From NCBI GenBank assembly GCA_013180625.2, contig SNVD02009113.1, positions 1 through 64,000 of the forward strand: a stretch of 64,000 bases of DNA. Reading direction: 5' to 3'. Below are positions 1 through 11,239 of this stretch, one piece after another. Both the position numbers and the translations under genes were made by a program. The notes beneath the pieces were generated by a model. That model had not been told where the DNA came from. It saw only the letters and a program-made list of their open reading frames with translations, and did not search any database. How positions within the stretch are numbered: position 1 is the first letter of the stretch; every line of letters starts with the position of its first letter. The DNA is from Boswellia sacra (Eukaryota; Streptophyta; Magnoliopsida; Sapindales; Burseraceae).

Positions 1-59
1 CTCCTAGCTCCACGAGCTAAGCTTTCCACTAAGTTGTAGAAATCTTACAACTTGCTTGA

Positions 60-390
60 TAAACAACCTCACCAAGACTTTTTCTTCCAACTCTTGATAA
101 CACCACACCAAGAGTTCTTCTTGATGAACAACCTCACCAAAGCAACTTCCTTCAACCCTTGATAACACCACACCAAGAGTTCTTCTTGATGAACAACCTC
201 ACCAAGGCAACTTCTTCCAACCTTGATAACACCACACCAAGAGTTCTTCTTGATGAACAACCTCACCAAGGCAACTTCCTTCAACCCTTGATAACACCAC
301 ACCAAGAGTTCTTCTTGATGAACAACCTCACCAAGGCCACTTCCTTCAACTCTTGATAACACCACACACAAGAGTTCTCTCAAGGATAAC
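60..390 (-). repeat. 65-bp minisatellite inside the Copia LTR
   Basis: About five head-to-tail copies of a 65-bp unit; the string caacctcacc recurs at about 64, 129, 194, 259 and 324. The same array appears inverted at 56460-56800. It lies downstream of the LTR TATA box in the transcribed part. Open frames across it are by-products of the repeat. Confidence 0.9.
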
Positions 391-599
391 TATTATCCTT
401 TACAATAATATCTCACTCTCACCACAATACAAGAACAAAGATAATTTTTACAACAAAAGTATAACTCTCTTCAAAGAGTAGATAAATAATATAAAAGCTC
501 TCTAGACTTGATATTTCTCTTGCTTTTTGCTTGATAAAATGCTTCTCTTGCACTTGTTGAATGCATGGGAGAATGGCTCCTTTTATAGGCAAATGAGAT

Positions 600-1330
600 G
601 AACTTAATCAAGTGAAGACACCATCTCCAAATTTTCTGCCCACCATAAAAACCGTAATCTTGTCTGCCATTTTTGTCAATGTTCCGTTTGAAATTTGAAA
701 ATCTGTAAAACATAAAAGATCTGCACATTTGAATAAGCTTTCCAACGCATCAAGAACCAAGTCATTTGGATATCTGTAGCTCAAGATATGCCAAAACACC
801 ATTCGGTGCTCATGTGACTTGATTTTTCTTTCTTGTGTCAGTCCACCAAATTGAATGATAATTCTGTCAGCCTTCCGTTTGAAATTTGAATTCTTCAAAA
901 CATAAAAGATCTGCATATTTGAATAATCTTTCCAAAACATTAAGAATCAAAGCATTTGGATATCTCTATCTTAAGATATGGCCAAAACACCATTCGGTGC
1001 TCATGTGAGTTGATTTTTCTTCTTTGTGTCAGTCCACCGAATTGCATGTCAATTATGTCGGCCTTCTGTTTGAAATTTGAATTTTTTCAAAACATATGAA
1101 ATTTTCTTCATTAAGTCATCTTTCCAATGCCATAAGAATCAAGTCATTTTGATTTTTCTAGCTCAAGATATGTCAAAGGAGTATTCGGTGCTCATGTCAA
1201 CTGCTTCCATTTGTCTTTCAATTTGCATGATGATTTGGACAACCTTGCACTTGAAATTTGAATTTCTTTAAAACATATGAAATGTTATAAATTGAGTAAG
1301 CTTTCCAAAGGCTCAAGAATCACGTCATTT
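600..1330 (-). repeat. ~190-bp tandem repeats in the LTR U3 region
   Basis: Four diverged units of 181-191 bp; the string ttccgttt or its variant occurs at 682, 873, 1064 and 1245, each followed by gaaatttgaa and then a caccattcggtgctcatg block. They sit upstream of the LTR TATA box, where enhancer-like repeats are often found in retrotransposon LTRs. The enhancer role is inference. Confidence 0.75.
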
Positions 1331-1595
1331 GGATATTTGTAGAGATATATATAACCAATTGATTGAACATTTCTCATGTGTCACATTCCTTGAGTCAATC
1401 CTTGTTCTTAAGCTTTGGTGCCTTTAACATGTAGTCTTCTCCTTAGCTTCAACACTTCATTTTAATAAGCCACTTCTTGATTTTAAAATTATTTCAATGA
1501 TCTTACTCTTGCACATAAATAAATATGTTAGTAAATCTCAATTAATCAATGTGTATTGTTATCATCAAAATTATCATGTAGCCTTAGGGCTAACA

Positions 1596-2143
1596 TTTAT
1601 TAGTAGCAAAATCGTAATACATGTTTGTAATTGAAGAACATAGCCTAAGTTTAATAATCCGACCTTATGTGTTTATTGCTTAGATCAATCGATCTTTCTA
1701 GTCTTAATGCTTCTATTAAATTAATTTAGAGAGCTTGTTCTTAGTTATTTAAATGGAAAGAGATTAAATAAAGAACTTGTTCTATTTGACAATATATTAA
1801 GCAAAGATTCAGATAATAGAGCTTGTTGTTATCCACAGTTGATAAGTTCAATGGTTTATTCGATAATAATTACATGATTAATTTGCAATTGCATATCTAA
1901 TGATGAAAAATGAACCCTTGACCAAGTTATTTTCATTATATTTTGTTATTTTATTTAATTTTGTTTATTGTAATTTATTTTTTTGCAAATTATCTCATTT
2001 AGTTAAATCACACAAACACCTCCCTCTTTTTTAATTTAAGTATTGTATCAAATTTAATTAGAATCAATTCTCATATGAACGATATTCTATTTATCACTAT
2101 ATTACTTGTGCAACTAGTATATTTGCGAGTTTCGAATGTACCA
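1596..2143 (+). mobile_element. 5' LTR (3' portion) of the gypsy element
   Basis: Aligns with 10413-10930 (for example agcaaaatygtaatacatg and gagcttgttct occur in both) and ends in the same CACCA-type terminus next to the primer site. Its upstream part is displaced beyond the window by the Copia LTR insertion. Confidence 0.8.
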
Positions 2144-2150
2144 AATTTTT

Positions 2151-2167
2151 AGCGCCGTTGCCGGGGA
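2151..2167 (+). other. Primer-binding site, tRNA-Asp type
   Basis: agcgccgttgccgggga is a near-perfect complement of the 3' end of plant tRNA-Asp; the usual first base pair tgg is changed to tag. It lies 7 bp after the 5' LTR end. This primer is characteristic of Athila/Tat gypsy elements. Confidence 0.85.
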
Positions 2168-2850
2168 TTGATTTTCTAATTGATTTGTTTTGTTTATTTC
2201 TTGTTTCATTTAATCTTATTTTGTATTGTGTTTTTGTTTATTTGTGTTTTAATTTTGTTTTAATTTTCTTTTTTCTTGTTTCATAATAATTGTTCAATTA
2301 GTGTGTTTAATTGTTTTGTTATTTTTTTAATTTCACTTTATAATTTTATTTGTATTTTATTTAGTGATTTATTTTTCTTTTAAGTGTCTTATAGTAATTA
2401 TTTAGTGTCTTAGGATATTTTTATGGTCTGATAGTTGTTTGCTATTTAATTGTTTTTATGGTTATTTAGTTATATATTTTTACTTATCCGAATTTTTTTG
2501 AAATAAAAAAATATATTGTCTTGCTTCTGGTTTTCTTTTATTTGTGTAGTTATATATTTATTTAAATTTGTTTTTTTATTATCAGATTTCAGAAATTAAA
2601 AAAAAAATTTCCAGAATTTGGTAAATTGTTCACTAGTTTCACGATCTCTACAAATTTCCTTGACCCTTCACGGTTGCCCACCAAGCTGCCAGCCCATCAC
2701 CGATCTACATCCACCTCACCTCCACCGTGAACTCCACCTCTCCCTAGCCTCACCGTAAGCAACCTGGATCTCCTCCGTTCTCCATCGTAGCACTTTCTTC
2801 TCGGCCTTGAACAACTGTAAGCACACAGAAATTTCAATCTGCCTCTCTCC

Positions 2851-4205
2851 AATTTCATCGGGAAAATTGAAAAAATCGACACAATTAGGGACCATTGATG
2901 AAATTTGGACACATCCTGAAAAATTTTTATGCCATAGACACTTTCTTCCAAAAAAGACTAAATACCCTTAATAATTGAATTTATTCTGAAATGCCTCATT
3001 TCTCTCTTCCCTCCACTTATCTCTTTATATTTCTATACCCGTCTGTTGCAGTAACAATAAAACAAAGAAAAAAAATTTCATCTTCTTCTCTCTTTGTCAC
3101 TTTTTTCTCTCTCTGCAATTCCAATATCTCTTTCATCATCTTCTCTCTTCTTCTCATATTTTCCTGCACTTTCTTCTCTTATTCAAAACTAGCGTCATAT
3201 TTTCATACCCCTCTATTGTAGTAACAATAAAACAAAGAAAAAAATTTCATCTTCTTCTCTCTTCTTCACTTTTTTCTCTCTCAGCAATTCCAATATCTCT
3301 CTCTGCAATTCCAATATCTCTCTCTGCAATTCTAATATCTCTCTCATCTTCTTCTCATATTTTCCTGCACTTTCTTCTCTTATTCAAAACTAGCGTTAAT
3401 TCATGCCATCACGTGTTGATTTTATGCTGTCGAGTATCAGATTTTATGTTGTCAAGTGTCGGATTTCATGCTTTTAAGTGTCAGATGTCAAGTGTCGGAG
3501 TATGTCAAGTGTCGGATTTTCATGCTGTCGAGTGTCGGATTTAATGTTGTCAAGTGTCGGATTATGTCGAGTGTCGGATTTTCATACACTCGACATTATT
3601 TGACACTTGACAGCATTAAATCTGACACTCGACAGCATGAAAATCCGACACTCGACATCTGACACTTAAAAGCATGAAATCCGACACTTGACGGTGTAAA
3701 ATCTGACACTTGACAGCATAAAATCGACACTTGATGGCATGAATTAACGCTAGTTTTGAATAAGAGAAGAAAGTGCAGGAAAATATGAGAAGAAGAGAGA
3801 AGAAGATGAGAGAGATATTGGAATTGCAGAGAGAGAAAAAAGTGAAGAAGAGAGAAGAAGATGAAATTTTTTTCTTTGTTTTATTATTACTGCAACAGAC
3901 GGGTATGGAAATATGACGCTAGTTTTGAATAAGAGAAGAAAGTGCAAGAAAATATGAGAAGAAGAGAGAAGAAGATGAAATTTTTTTCTTTGTTTTATTG
4001 TTACTGCAACAGACGAGTATGGAAATATGAAGAGGTAAGCGGAGGGAAGAGAGAAATGAGGCATTTCAGAATAAATTGAATTATTAAGGGTATTTTAATT
4101 TTTTTCGAAGAAAGTATCTATGGCATGAAAATTTTTCAGGATGTGTTTAAATTTCATCAAGGGTCCATAATTATGTCCATTTTTTTCAATTTTCCCAATT
4201 TCATC
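2851..4205. mobile_element. Mutator-type fold-back element with 9-bp target duplication
   Basis: The element proper is 2860-4196 (1337 bp). Its ends are perfect 16-bp inverted repeats starting gggaaaattgaaaaaa, and it is flanked by identical 9-bp direct repeats aatttcatc (2851-2859 and 4197-4205), the length typical of Mutator-like elements. Almost the whole element is self-complementary: arms of about 650 bp fold onto each other around an 11-nt loop at 3575-3585, flanked by atgtcgagtgt and its complement. Near the centre the arms are built of repeats of a short 'caagtgtcgga' motif. No transposase is encoded. The arms also contain internal CT-rich repeats (tcttctctctt). Confidence 0.85.
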
Positions 4206-6400
4206 CGAGAACCACCATCTCAACCCCTTCACCAGCTGTGAACAACACATCTGCCTTCCCCCATCCAGAACACCACAGCCACAACTTCCCGATTCTAATC
4301 TACCTAAATCAATTGACAGCCCCTTCACCACACCGATCATTATCACTGATTGCCTCGTCTCCTACCTTCTTCAATTTTTATTTTTTTTTGTTTTGATAAT
4401 TGTTTTTTTAGTGTAAATAATAATAATAATAATAATTGTGAATTAAAAAAACTTGTGTAAAAAAAACTAGCATTTGATTTTTTTAGTCCCTTAATTTGTT
4501 TCTTTGAAATTTTGTACCCAATAGTTTTAGAACTTTTTATTTTTATATTTCTCTTGTCATGAAGCCCCATCTTACTATCTAATCCAAAAAAATAAATTTA
4601 AAAAAAGAAAATTGGATGTTGTTTGTGTAATATTGAGTGTAATTGTGAAAATTTAGGTGATATCATTGAAGACTGGGAATGATCTTCAGATTTTTGAATT
4701 AGTTTTGACGTAATTAGAGTGGGGATAAAAGGATTTTCGGATAAACTTTGTGGAAATTTTCTACCAAGGGTGTATGTTCAAAATTTTAAAGTTGGATAGT
4801 TCTATAGGGGGTTCTCTGGAATTTCTTAAAGTTTCTGGATTAATTGGCGCTCTTTTGCATGATTTTGTGATAATGTTATTGTGTGAGTTGCTTGAATTTG
4901 AATCGTAGAATTGATTGATTTTTGTAATATTTTATTTTTGAATTGAATTTTTTTGCTTTTTATTTAAATTTTTAGTTTTTGTTTTTGATTGATTGTGTGT
5001 TAATTTTAGATGTTAGTCTATTTTATTTTATTTTATTTTGTTATGGATAGCTTTGCCGCATATTTTATTTTATTTTTCTTTTAAATTTTTTATTATTATT
5101 TTGTATCTTTGTGTGAGTACCTTTGAAATTTTTATTTGTTTTTTTTTGTAAATATTTGATTCGTTTAATTGTTATGGGGCTCTATATTCAGTGTTTACTT
5201 TTGACCGTTGTGATTCTTTATGTTGGTGATATAATTTAAAAAAAAAAAAAGAAAAAAAAAGAGAGAATAGAGTACGTGGCAAATGATGATTGTTTGTGTA
5301 TCTCGAGGAGATTTCTACTGCGTGTTTTTATTGATTATAATTTTTTTAGGTTGTATCTCTCCATGCCATCTGTATTATTTTACTCTTTTTTTGTTTTTCT
5401 TGTGTTTGTTTTTGTATTTTTGACTTTCTTTGGTATGTTTTTAGTTTTCGTTTGTGAAAAGCAGGTTACTCGTGCTTCGCATTCAATTGCATAGAAGCGT
5501 GAGGAAGAAGAATAGAATGGGAATAGAGACCATCACCAAAAGTTTTGAAGCATACCGATCTTAGAGAAGAATGACCTCAATGTCCTCCTGGTAAGATCTT
5601 TCCTCTTCTCTTTGTAACGGATTTGGGTAGCATTTTAGCAAACCTTCACAAACGATTCCCCTCTCTTCCTGACAATGCTCTGTTAAAAATATATTAAGCA
5701 CAATTCAATAGACTTATGATGTTAATGATTAAGAATATGCATGCGAAAATTCGCTGGTCAATCGAAGCTAAGGTTAGATTAGCCAGTGAATCTGCAGTTG
5801 AATTTATGACTTACATGTCTGGTCTAGGAAAGAGCACTCTCGCCAAAAAGTGATGTGCTAAAAGGTTAGAAGTCTGTCATAGGTGTACTAGATGGACTTG
5901 TAATCGACATTGTCGTTCTCTAGGATTTTTTTTTTAAGAATAGGGAATATAAACTGTAGTTCATCAAGGATGGACTAAGCAAAGAGTCATTGGATAATAT
6001 TATACTGACTCTTGAGAATCATTCCTGTGGATTAGTACAAAGAAAACTGATGAAATTATGGACACAGTTCCGAAAGGAACATAAGGAATATAGTATAAGG
6101 AATCTGACTTTAAACGACCCTGTTTGCCAATTTATAAGAAAACTGGATGGGAAGCAAATCCCTGATTCATAGAAGGCGTTTAAGCTGTTACTGGACGGAA
6201 AACCAGAGGAAGATGTGAGCCACAGTCACAACTACTTGTATATAATCTTTAGTGTTATCGTTTTTTAATTTTTGTTTCATTTGATCTATTGTTGTTTTAC
6301 TATTGTTAAGTTTCTGTGTTTGTGTTACTATTGCTTTTTTTAATCTAATTGTTGCTATTTGTTTAACAGATCACGTGGATAAAGCAAAAGTGGGAGACAA
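4206..6400. other. AT-rich interior of the gypsy element, no recognisable gene
   Basis: T-rich on the plus strand with short runs such as an (ATA)n stretch near 4415-4435. Short open frames at 5276-5494 and 5990-6172 have no recognised relatives and no codon-use signal that I can judge. Nothing supports a functional gene. Confidence 0.5.
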
Positions 6401-6414
6401 GTGCGAGGGATGAA

Positions 6415-6720
6415 TAAATGCGCATTGATTATCCTTCCAACATTTTTAAATGTGGGTGGGTGTAATAATTATGCATCGATTTGTCCCTGCCGAAAGTATG
6501 TCCCCACGTTTCAAAAACTTGGTCAAGCAAATACAGTTGGGAGACAATTGTGGGGGAAGCAAATGCGTGCATTAATTAACCTCCTACCGAAAGTAGACTT
6601 CTTTATTTTAAATGCCAATGGGAGTAATAATTGTGCATCGAGTAACCCTCATCTACAACTGTCATCACGTTTCAAATGATAGCAATAATGCATCGATTAT
6701 TTCCCACTGAAAAACAAGTG
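6415..6720 (+). repeat. Degenerate short repeats (gcatcgatt family)
   Basis: The phrase gcatcgatt or gcattgatt, followed within 20 bases by ccgaaagta-like text, recurs at about 6421, 6472, 6569, 6636 and 6690, often preceded by aataattatg. Spacing is irregular, so these are scattered short repeats rather than a clean tandem array. Confidence 0.5.
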
Positions 6721-6904
6721 CACATGTTTTAAGTGTGGAGAAGGAAATCGATTTCATTGTGTGGTTGAGCCTTAGTTGCATATCAATCAACTCTCACCTA
6801 ATTCTTTACCTCCATGAGTCAATAACGCTCATCTCTTTTTTACCTCCATAAATACAACATCTCATGTACATAACTATCATACACGTAGAATAGGTGAGTG
6901 TAAA

Positions 6905-7563
6905 ATGGAGAGACCACTAGTTCATAGACTTCAAAAGATATGTGTATTTTGTGGACCTCAATCTGGAAGAGGTGGTGAGTTTGTGAGAGCAGCAAATAAG
7001 CACATAACGTGGGTAGGGTATTAGCTGCTAGCAACATAAATGTTATATATGGAAGGGGTAGCCTTGGGTTAATGGGGTGTGTGTCTATAGTTACATTTGT
7101 AGGAGGAAGCCAAGTGTTAGGTGTTATTCCTGCTCATTTAGCTGTACAAAATGTAACTGGAAAAATAGTAGGGGATGAACTTAGAGTCATATCCATGCAC
7201 GAATGCATAGCTCGGATGCTTGCTTATTCTGATGCATTCATAGCTTTACTAGGTGGTTTTGGCACTTTAGAAGAAATTTTTGGGATAGCCTCTTGGTTCC
7301 AACTAAATATCCACCAAAAATCTGTTGTTCTGTTAAACGTAAAAGGTTTTTTTAATAGTTTGTTGTCTTTTCTTGATCAAGCTGTGGAACATGAATTTAT
7401 ATCTCAGTCAGGGCAGAAAGTCCTGGTCATTCCTTCAACTATCGAGGATCTGATCAACAAATTACAAACATTCGTTTTTTAACTCAATCGATTAGCAGCT
7501 CAAATAAATTGGTTTGAAGGAAGTGATAAAAGGCGTGAACTGGATTTGACGCTTCGTCTGTAA
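6905..7563 (+). pseudogene. LOG: LOG-like cytokinin phosphoribohydrolase, intronless broken copy
   Basis: LOG enzymes release active cytokinin bases from cytokinin riboside 5'-monophosphates. The copy starts with ATG at 6905 and the family N-terminus (KICVFCGPQSG), shifts frame near 6993-7009, then reads through the nucleotide-binding GSLGLMG and VLGVIP blocks, the SDAFIALLGGFGTLEE block and SVVLLNVKGFFNSLL. A stop at 7480-7482 is followed in the same frame by another 26 residues of typical C-terminus (INWFEG..., ending LDLTLRL) up to a stop at 7561-7563. Total span is about 219 codons, the usual family length, with no introns, whereas plant LOG genes have several. The catalytic PGGxGTxxE motif has Pro changed to Leu, and YGGGS has become YGRGS. 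It lies between the LTRs of the gypsy element, so it looks like a retrotransposed or transduced copy. No poly(A) tail is visible. Function is unlikely. Confidence 0.88.
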
Positions 7564-9542
7564 TCAGTAGCCTTAGTTTGAATCACTTTATTTTTATTTT
7601 TACTTTGTATTGTGTTTGTGAAAGTTCTTTTCTTGCTGTTCCTTTTTATTAATAATCAGTAGGCTAATCTATTAGAGTGGGGGGTAAAAAGTTCAAACTT
7701 TCCGGAAGCGCATTTCGGTTCTGTTACGTTCGAAGTGACGGAGTTAGGAAAAATAGTTTCGACCTTTTCAAACCCATTCTAACTAACTTGTTTTTATTTA
7801 CTGACTGTTAGATTTTATTATTTTATGAGTACATTTAGTTTTATGTAATTTAAAGTTGTTATGTGCTTTTGTCTCCATCAGGTCCGATTAAAAAAAAAGG
7901 CCAGAATAGGGGATTTCTTCAACCCTTGAAACACAAACTAACTAAATAAAATTGTAGTTTGTTTGTTTAATGTTGTTTGAATTTTAAGTGTCTTGTATCT
8001 TGTGTTGTTTACTCATAATAAAGGTATATAGGCTAGAAACCTTAAGTCTGTAGGCTACTGGTCCTAAGGATTGTTGAAATAGACAATCATGACTCAGGTT
8101 TAACGACATCGCGTACCTTTGTTCTCTTGTGTTTTGTGGGCCTATGATAAGGAAATGATTGAATTTAGAATAACTCTTGGAAAATGATAAATTATGCACA
8201 GATCTATTTGCTTTAACTATTATTGATTTTACTTTGCTTATATTCCTTGAACACATTAAGCACACGACCATAATCACTGAGTCTTTTTTTTTTTTTTTTT
8301 TGCTTAGAGAAGATTTATGCAATTTAAGTGTTGCATATGATTTCAATGAATTCTAGAACCTGTTTGATGATCATTTGAGGCGAAATCCTAGATTGTACAA
8401 CATTAGGAAAATGATTTAGGCCATTTTTGGATCGTTTGAGCATTTTCTAGCCAACCCTTGAATGATATTGATCCCTAGATACCCCTTTGAGCTTATTTAA
8501 GCATTTTTCTTTGTTAACTCACTAAAATACTTCCTAACCCCAAATTAGTTTTTCCAAACAATTTGTCTCTCACCCATAAGGATGTAGATCATTTAAGACT
8601 ATATTTTGAGTTATACTATGGTTTTGAGAAGTTGAGGGAGATTCAGAGGTGTAATGAGCAATGATTGTGAGTTCTGTTAAAAAAAAAAAGAAGAAAAAAA
8701 ACATGTATCTTTGTTACTTTACTTCTACATCGAGGACAATGTGTCATTTAATTGTGGGGAAGAGGTAATTGTTTAAAACAAAAAAAAAACCACAAAAAAA
8801 AGAAAGAATTTTTTTTCTATACCCTTGAATGAAGTTGAGAAAAATTAAACAACTAAGTTTAGGGGTGTATTTTCTTTTATTATATATAAATAAAGAGAAT
8901 GAGTGCTTTAATTAAGTTTGGGGGAGTTATTGGGTGTGTTGTACATAATGTGTTATGGGATTGAGCTTTATACAATCTTGATTCATTTGTTTATTTTTGG
9001 GTGTTTTGAGCTAAATTTTTATCTTTTATCACACATTCACCATAGCCAAATGTTACAAGTTTAATAAATTCCTATTTGATCATTAATATTATGTTTGTCT
9101 ATATTAGTGGAGACTGATTTGAAAAGTAGGCGCATAGAGTTCATTTTGCGCACTTTTTTATTATCAAATGTGATTTACTTGTATGTATAAACTCATCCGG
9201 GCTGTAAATGATTAAGTGAAAATGCCTACACACACACACACTCAAGGAATTGAGGTAAAGTGAAAACTATTTTGAAAGATGAAATTCATGATCAAATGTA
9301 TAATTTTGAAATTTTTCTTGAGTTGTAATTAAATGTAATCTTTGATGCCTGTTTGAAAGTTAAGTTACATCATTATTTTTTGTTGTGTTTGTGATTTGCT
9401 GTCCCTTTCTTTTTTTTTTTAGTCTAAGTGTGGGGGAATTGAATTTTCTTGCTCATAGTGTTTTTGTGTTTCTCTTTCTATTTAAGTTTAGTTGTTTGTT
9501 TTTATATTGTTTAAGTTTGCTTGAGGACAAGCAAAGGTTAAG
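7564..9542 (+). other. 3' noncoding region of the gypsy element
   Basis: No reading frame with recognisable homology. It contains gaggacaatgt (about 8735) and purine tracts ttgtgggga, tttgggggag (about 8919) and agtgtgggggaatt (about 9428), a pattern known from Tat/Athila elements. Segments 8000-9250 are clearly related to 12430-13280 (shared text includes aggcgaaatcctag and tatattagtggaga), so a second copy of this 3' region lies downstream. Confidence 0.65.
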
Positions 9543-9554
9543 TGTGGGGGAATT
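9543..9554 (+). other. Polypurine tract before the 3' LTR
   Basis: tgtgggggaatt directly precedes the LTR start tgataggtgc at 9555, the position where plus-strand priming would occur. An almost identical purine tract about 115 bp upstream is a second candidate or an old duplication. Confidence 0.75.
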
Positions 9555-10930
9555 TGATAGGTGCTTAATTACACATTATTTTATAACAATTTCTCTACAC
9601 TTCTTTGCTGTATTCCTTGGTATTTTTATGTTTTTATGTTGTTTTAGTATTCGTAGGAGTTTTGGAAGTGTTTTCAATAAAGTGGAGCAAAGCCGGTAAT
9701 TCCACCTATTGGGCCAATAACTTCTCAAGAATTTACCGTAATGATTTATAAGGAACCACATATCATGCAACATACCTTCGGAAAGCCCTGGAACTCTAGT
9801 TTCTGGAAAAATTTACGGTTCGTGAATCGGAGTTATACACGAGAAGTTATACGTAATTTACTACAAGAAGGGCAAATTTGTAAATATGAATAGCTGGAAG
9901 CTTTGAGATTTGGTAGTTTTACCTTTAAAGCTGAAGGTTTGAAGTTTTGCAATTTCACGTCCGCCCTATAAATATGAGAAAATCTTCATTTTCTCATAAT
10001 TTCTCTCCCCCTTTGGGAGAGAGAACCGTTTCCCTCTCTAGAAATCCTTTCCCCTTTTGTGGCGGTCAGTACGGCGGTTCACGACAGCTCGTGGTGGCTG
10101 GAACTTCTATAGTCTAATTTTTCTTTTTCTTTTTAATTATGTTTAGTTTATTGTTTGTTATTGTATTTATTTTTGTTATGTGTAATTAAAGTATTTTCTA
10201 TTTAAGGGTGATTTCGAAACCTTGGACACGTCTTATGTGAACTAATTATCCGATTAATTAATATTCAATTCTCTAATTGAAATTGTTTATGTTCTTCGGT
10301 AATTAAAAGTTATGATTAATTCTTGTTCTGTTAAACTGATCAATTAATTAGGACTTGAATATTATTACTGATAGACTAGAAATCTTGATTCATAATTGTC
10401 TTGTACTTCTATTCATTAATAGCAAAATTGTAATACATGTTTGTAATTGGAGAACATAGCCTAAGTTTAATAATCCGAGTTTGTGTGTTTATTGCTTAGA
10501 TCAAGTGATCTTAATGCTTCCATTAAATTAATTTAGAGAGCTTGTTCTAAGTTGTTTAAATGGAAAGAGATTAAATAAAGAACATATTAAGCAAAGATTC
10601 AAATAACAGAGTTTGTTGTTATCCATGATTGATAAGTTCAATGGTTTGTTGGATAATAATTACATGATTAATTTGCAATTGCATGTCTAGTGGTGGAGAA
10701 TGAACCTTTGACCAAGTTATTTTCATTATATTTTGTTATTTTATTTTTTTTGTTTATTGTACTTTTTTTTTGCAAATTATTTCATTTAGTTAAATCACAC
10801 AAACACCCCGCTCTTTTTTAATTTAAGTGTTGTAACAAATTTAATTAGAATCAATTCTCGTGAAAACGATATTCTATTTATCACTGTATTACTTGTGTGA
10901 CTAGTATATTTGCTAGTTTCGAACGCACCA
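9555..10930 (+). mobile_element. 3' LTR of the gypsy element (1376 bp)
   Basis: Begins TGATAGGTGC and ends CGCACCA, with the TG...CA borders expected for an LTR. Its last ~520 bp match the truncated 5' LTR. A TATA-like ctataaatatgag lies at about 9965-9977. The following bases (aatgccgttaag) resemble a decayed primer site rather than host flank, which suggests that the LTR is shared with another internal region downstream. Confidence 0.75.
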
Positions 10931-10955
10931 AATGCCGTTAAGTAACATAGAGAAT

Positions 10956-11235
10956 ATAGCAATTTGGGACGACTATTGTCCCAAGTTTTCAAAGAGCTCT
11001 GTGCCCGATCTAAGCTATCACCCCTTGCACCTGTACCTCCACTGAACTCGCTTTCAACCAAATTCAAACATCATGAGCATTGTGACTTCTATCAAACACC
11101 TAGCCATAGCATAGACAAATGCACACGTTTTCATCATGAGGTCCAAAATCTCATCTATATTGGCCAAATTTCGGACCCAGAAAAACAAATGTATGCCATA
11201 ACTTACATGATTGGCTCGGGTTTGACTAAGCAATA
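10956..11235 (+). pseudogene. Gypsy gag C-terminal fragment, copy 1
   Basis: The reading LLSQVFKELCARSKLSPLAP is followed by HEHCDFYQTPSHSIDKC and HHEVQNLIYIGQISDPE, ending at the stop at 11233-11235. This pattern, a Pro-rich linker, then a C...H...C knuckle-like block (CxFHQTxGHxTDxC in relatives), then (R/H)HExQDLIDxGxI, is typical of the gag C-terminus of plant Tat-type gypsy elements. The core Gly before His is Ser here. No protease or pol follows; instead there is a second copy about 0.85 kb downstream. Confidence 0.65.
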
Positions 11236-11239
11236 AGTG

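Larger units (their letters stand above)
1..1595 (-). mobile_element. Copia-type LTR, partial (cut by window edge)
   Basis: On the minus strand this begins with the LTR start TGTTAGCCCTAAGG at 1595 and runs off the left edge. It is an inverted copy of the complete LTR at 55215-57123: the 65-bp minisatellite, the ~190-bp repeats and the TATA region (TATAAAAG, read on the minus strand near 581-588) all recur in the same order. About 260 bp of the LTR lie outside the window. It is inserted in the LTR of the gypsy element whose remaining part starts at 1596. Five bases after its end (tttat, 1596-1600) would be the target duplication, but the partner copy is not in the window. Whether it is a solo LTR or one end of a full element cannot be decided here. 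Confidence 0.85.
1596..10930 (+). mobile_element. Non-autonomous Ty3/gypsy (Tat/Athila-like) retroelement
   Basis: The truncated 5' LTR (1596-2143) matches the 3' portion of the 3' LTR (about 10413-10930) along its whole length. A primer-binding site complementary to tRNA-Asp follows the 5' LTR, and a purine-rich tract precedes the 3' LTR. The roughly 7.4-kb interior shows no gag, protease, reverse transcriptase, RNase H or integrase. It holds a Mutator-type fold-back, AT-rich filler, a broken LOG gene copy and a long 3' noncoding region containing the phrase gaggacaatgt and several tgtgggggaa purine tracts, as is common in Tat/Athila elements. It must have relied on proteins from other elements. 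The 5' LTR is interrupted by the Copia LTR at 1-1595. Confidence 0.75.

Noticed and set aside
69..383. Open frames on both strands over the 65-bp array
   Set aside because: The repeating peptides follow from the minisatellite. The period of 65 is not a multiple of three and the array lies in an LTR.
3456..4064. Open frames at 3456-3662 (+) and 3750-4064 (-)
   Set aside because: They lie in the self-complementary arms of the Mutator-type fold-back and reflect its internal repeats.
5700..5860. A stretch reading IKNMHAKIRWSIEAKVRLAS and onward, faintly like an NF-Y type histone fold
   Set aside because: Only a loose resemblance over about 35 residues, no conserved core motif and stops nearby; not enough to call a gene.
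5990..6172. 60-codon open frame
   Set aside because: No recognised relatives. It is short, and AT-rich surroundings easily give such frames.
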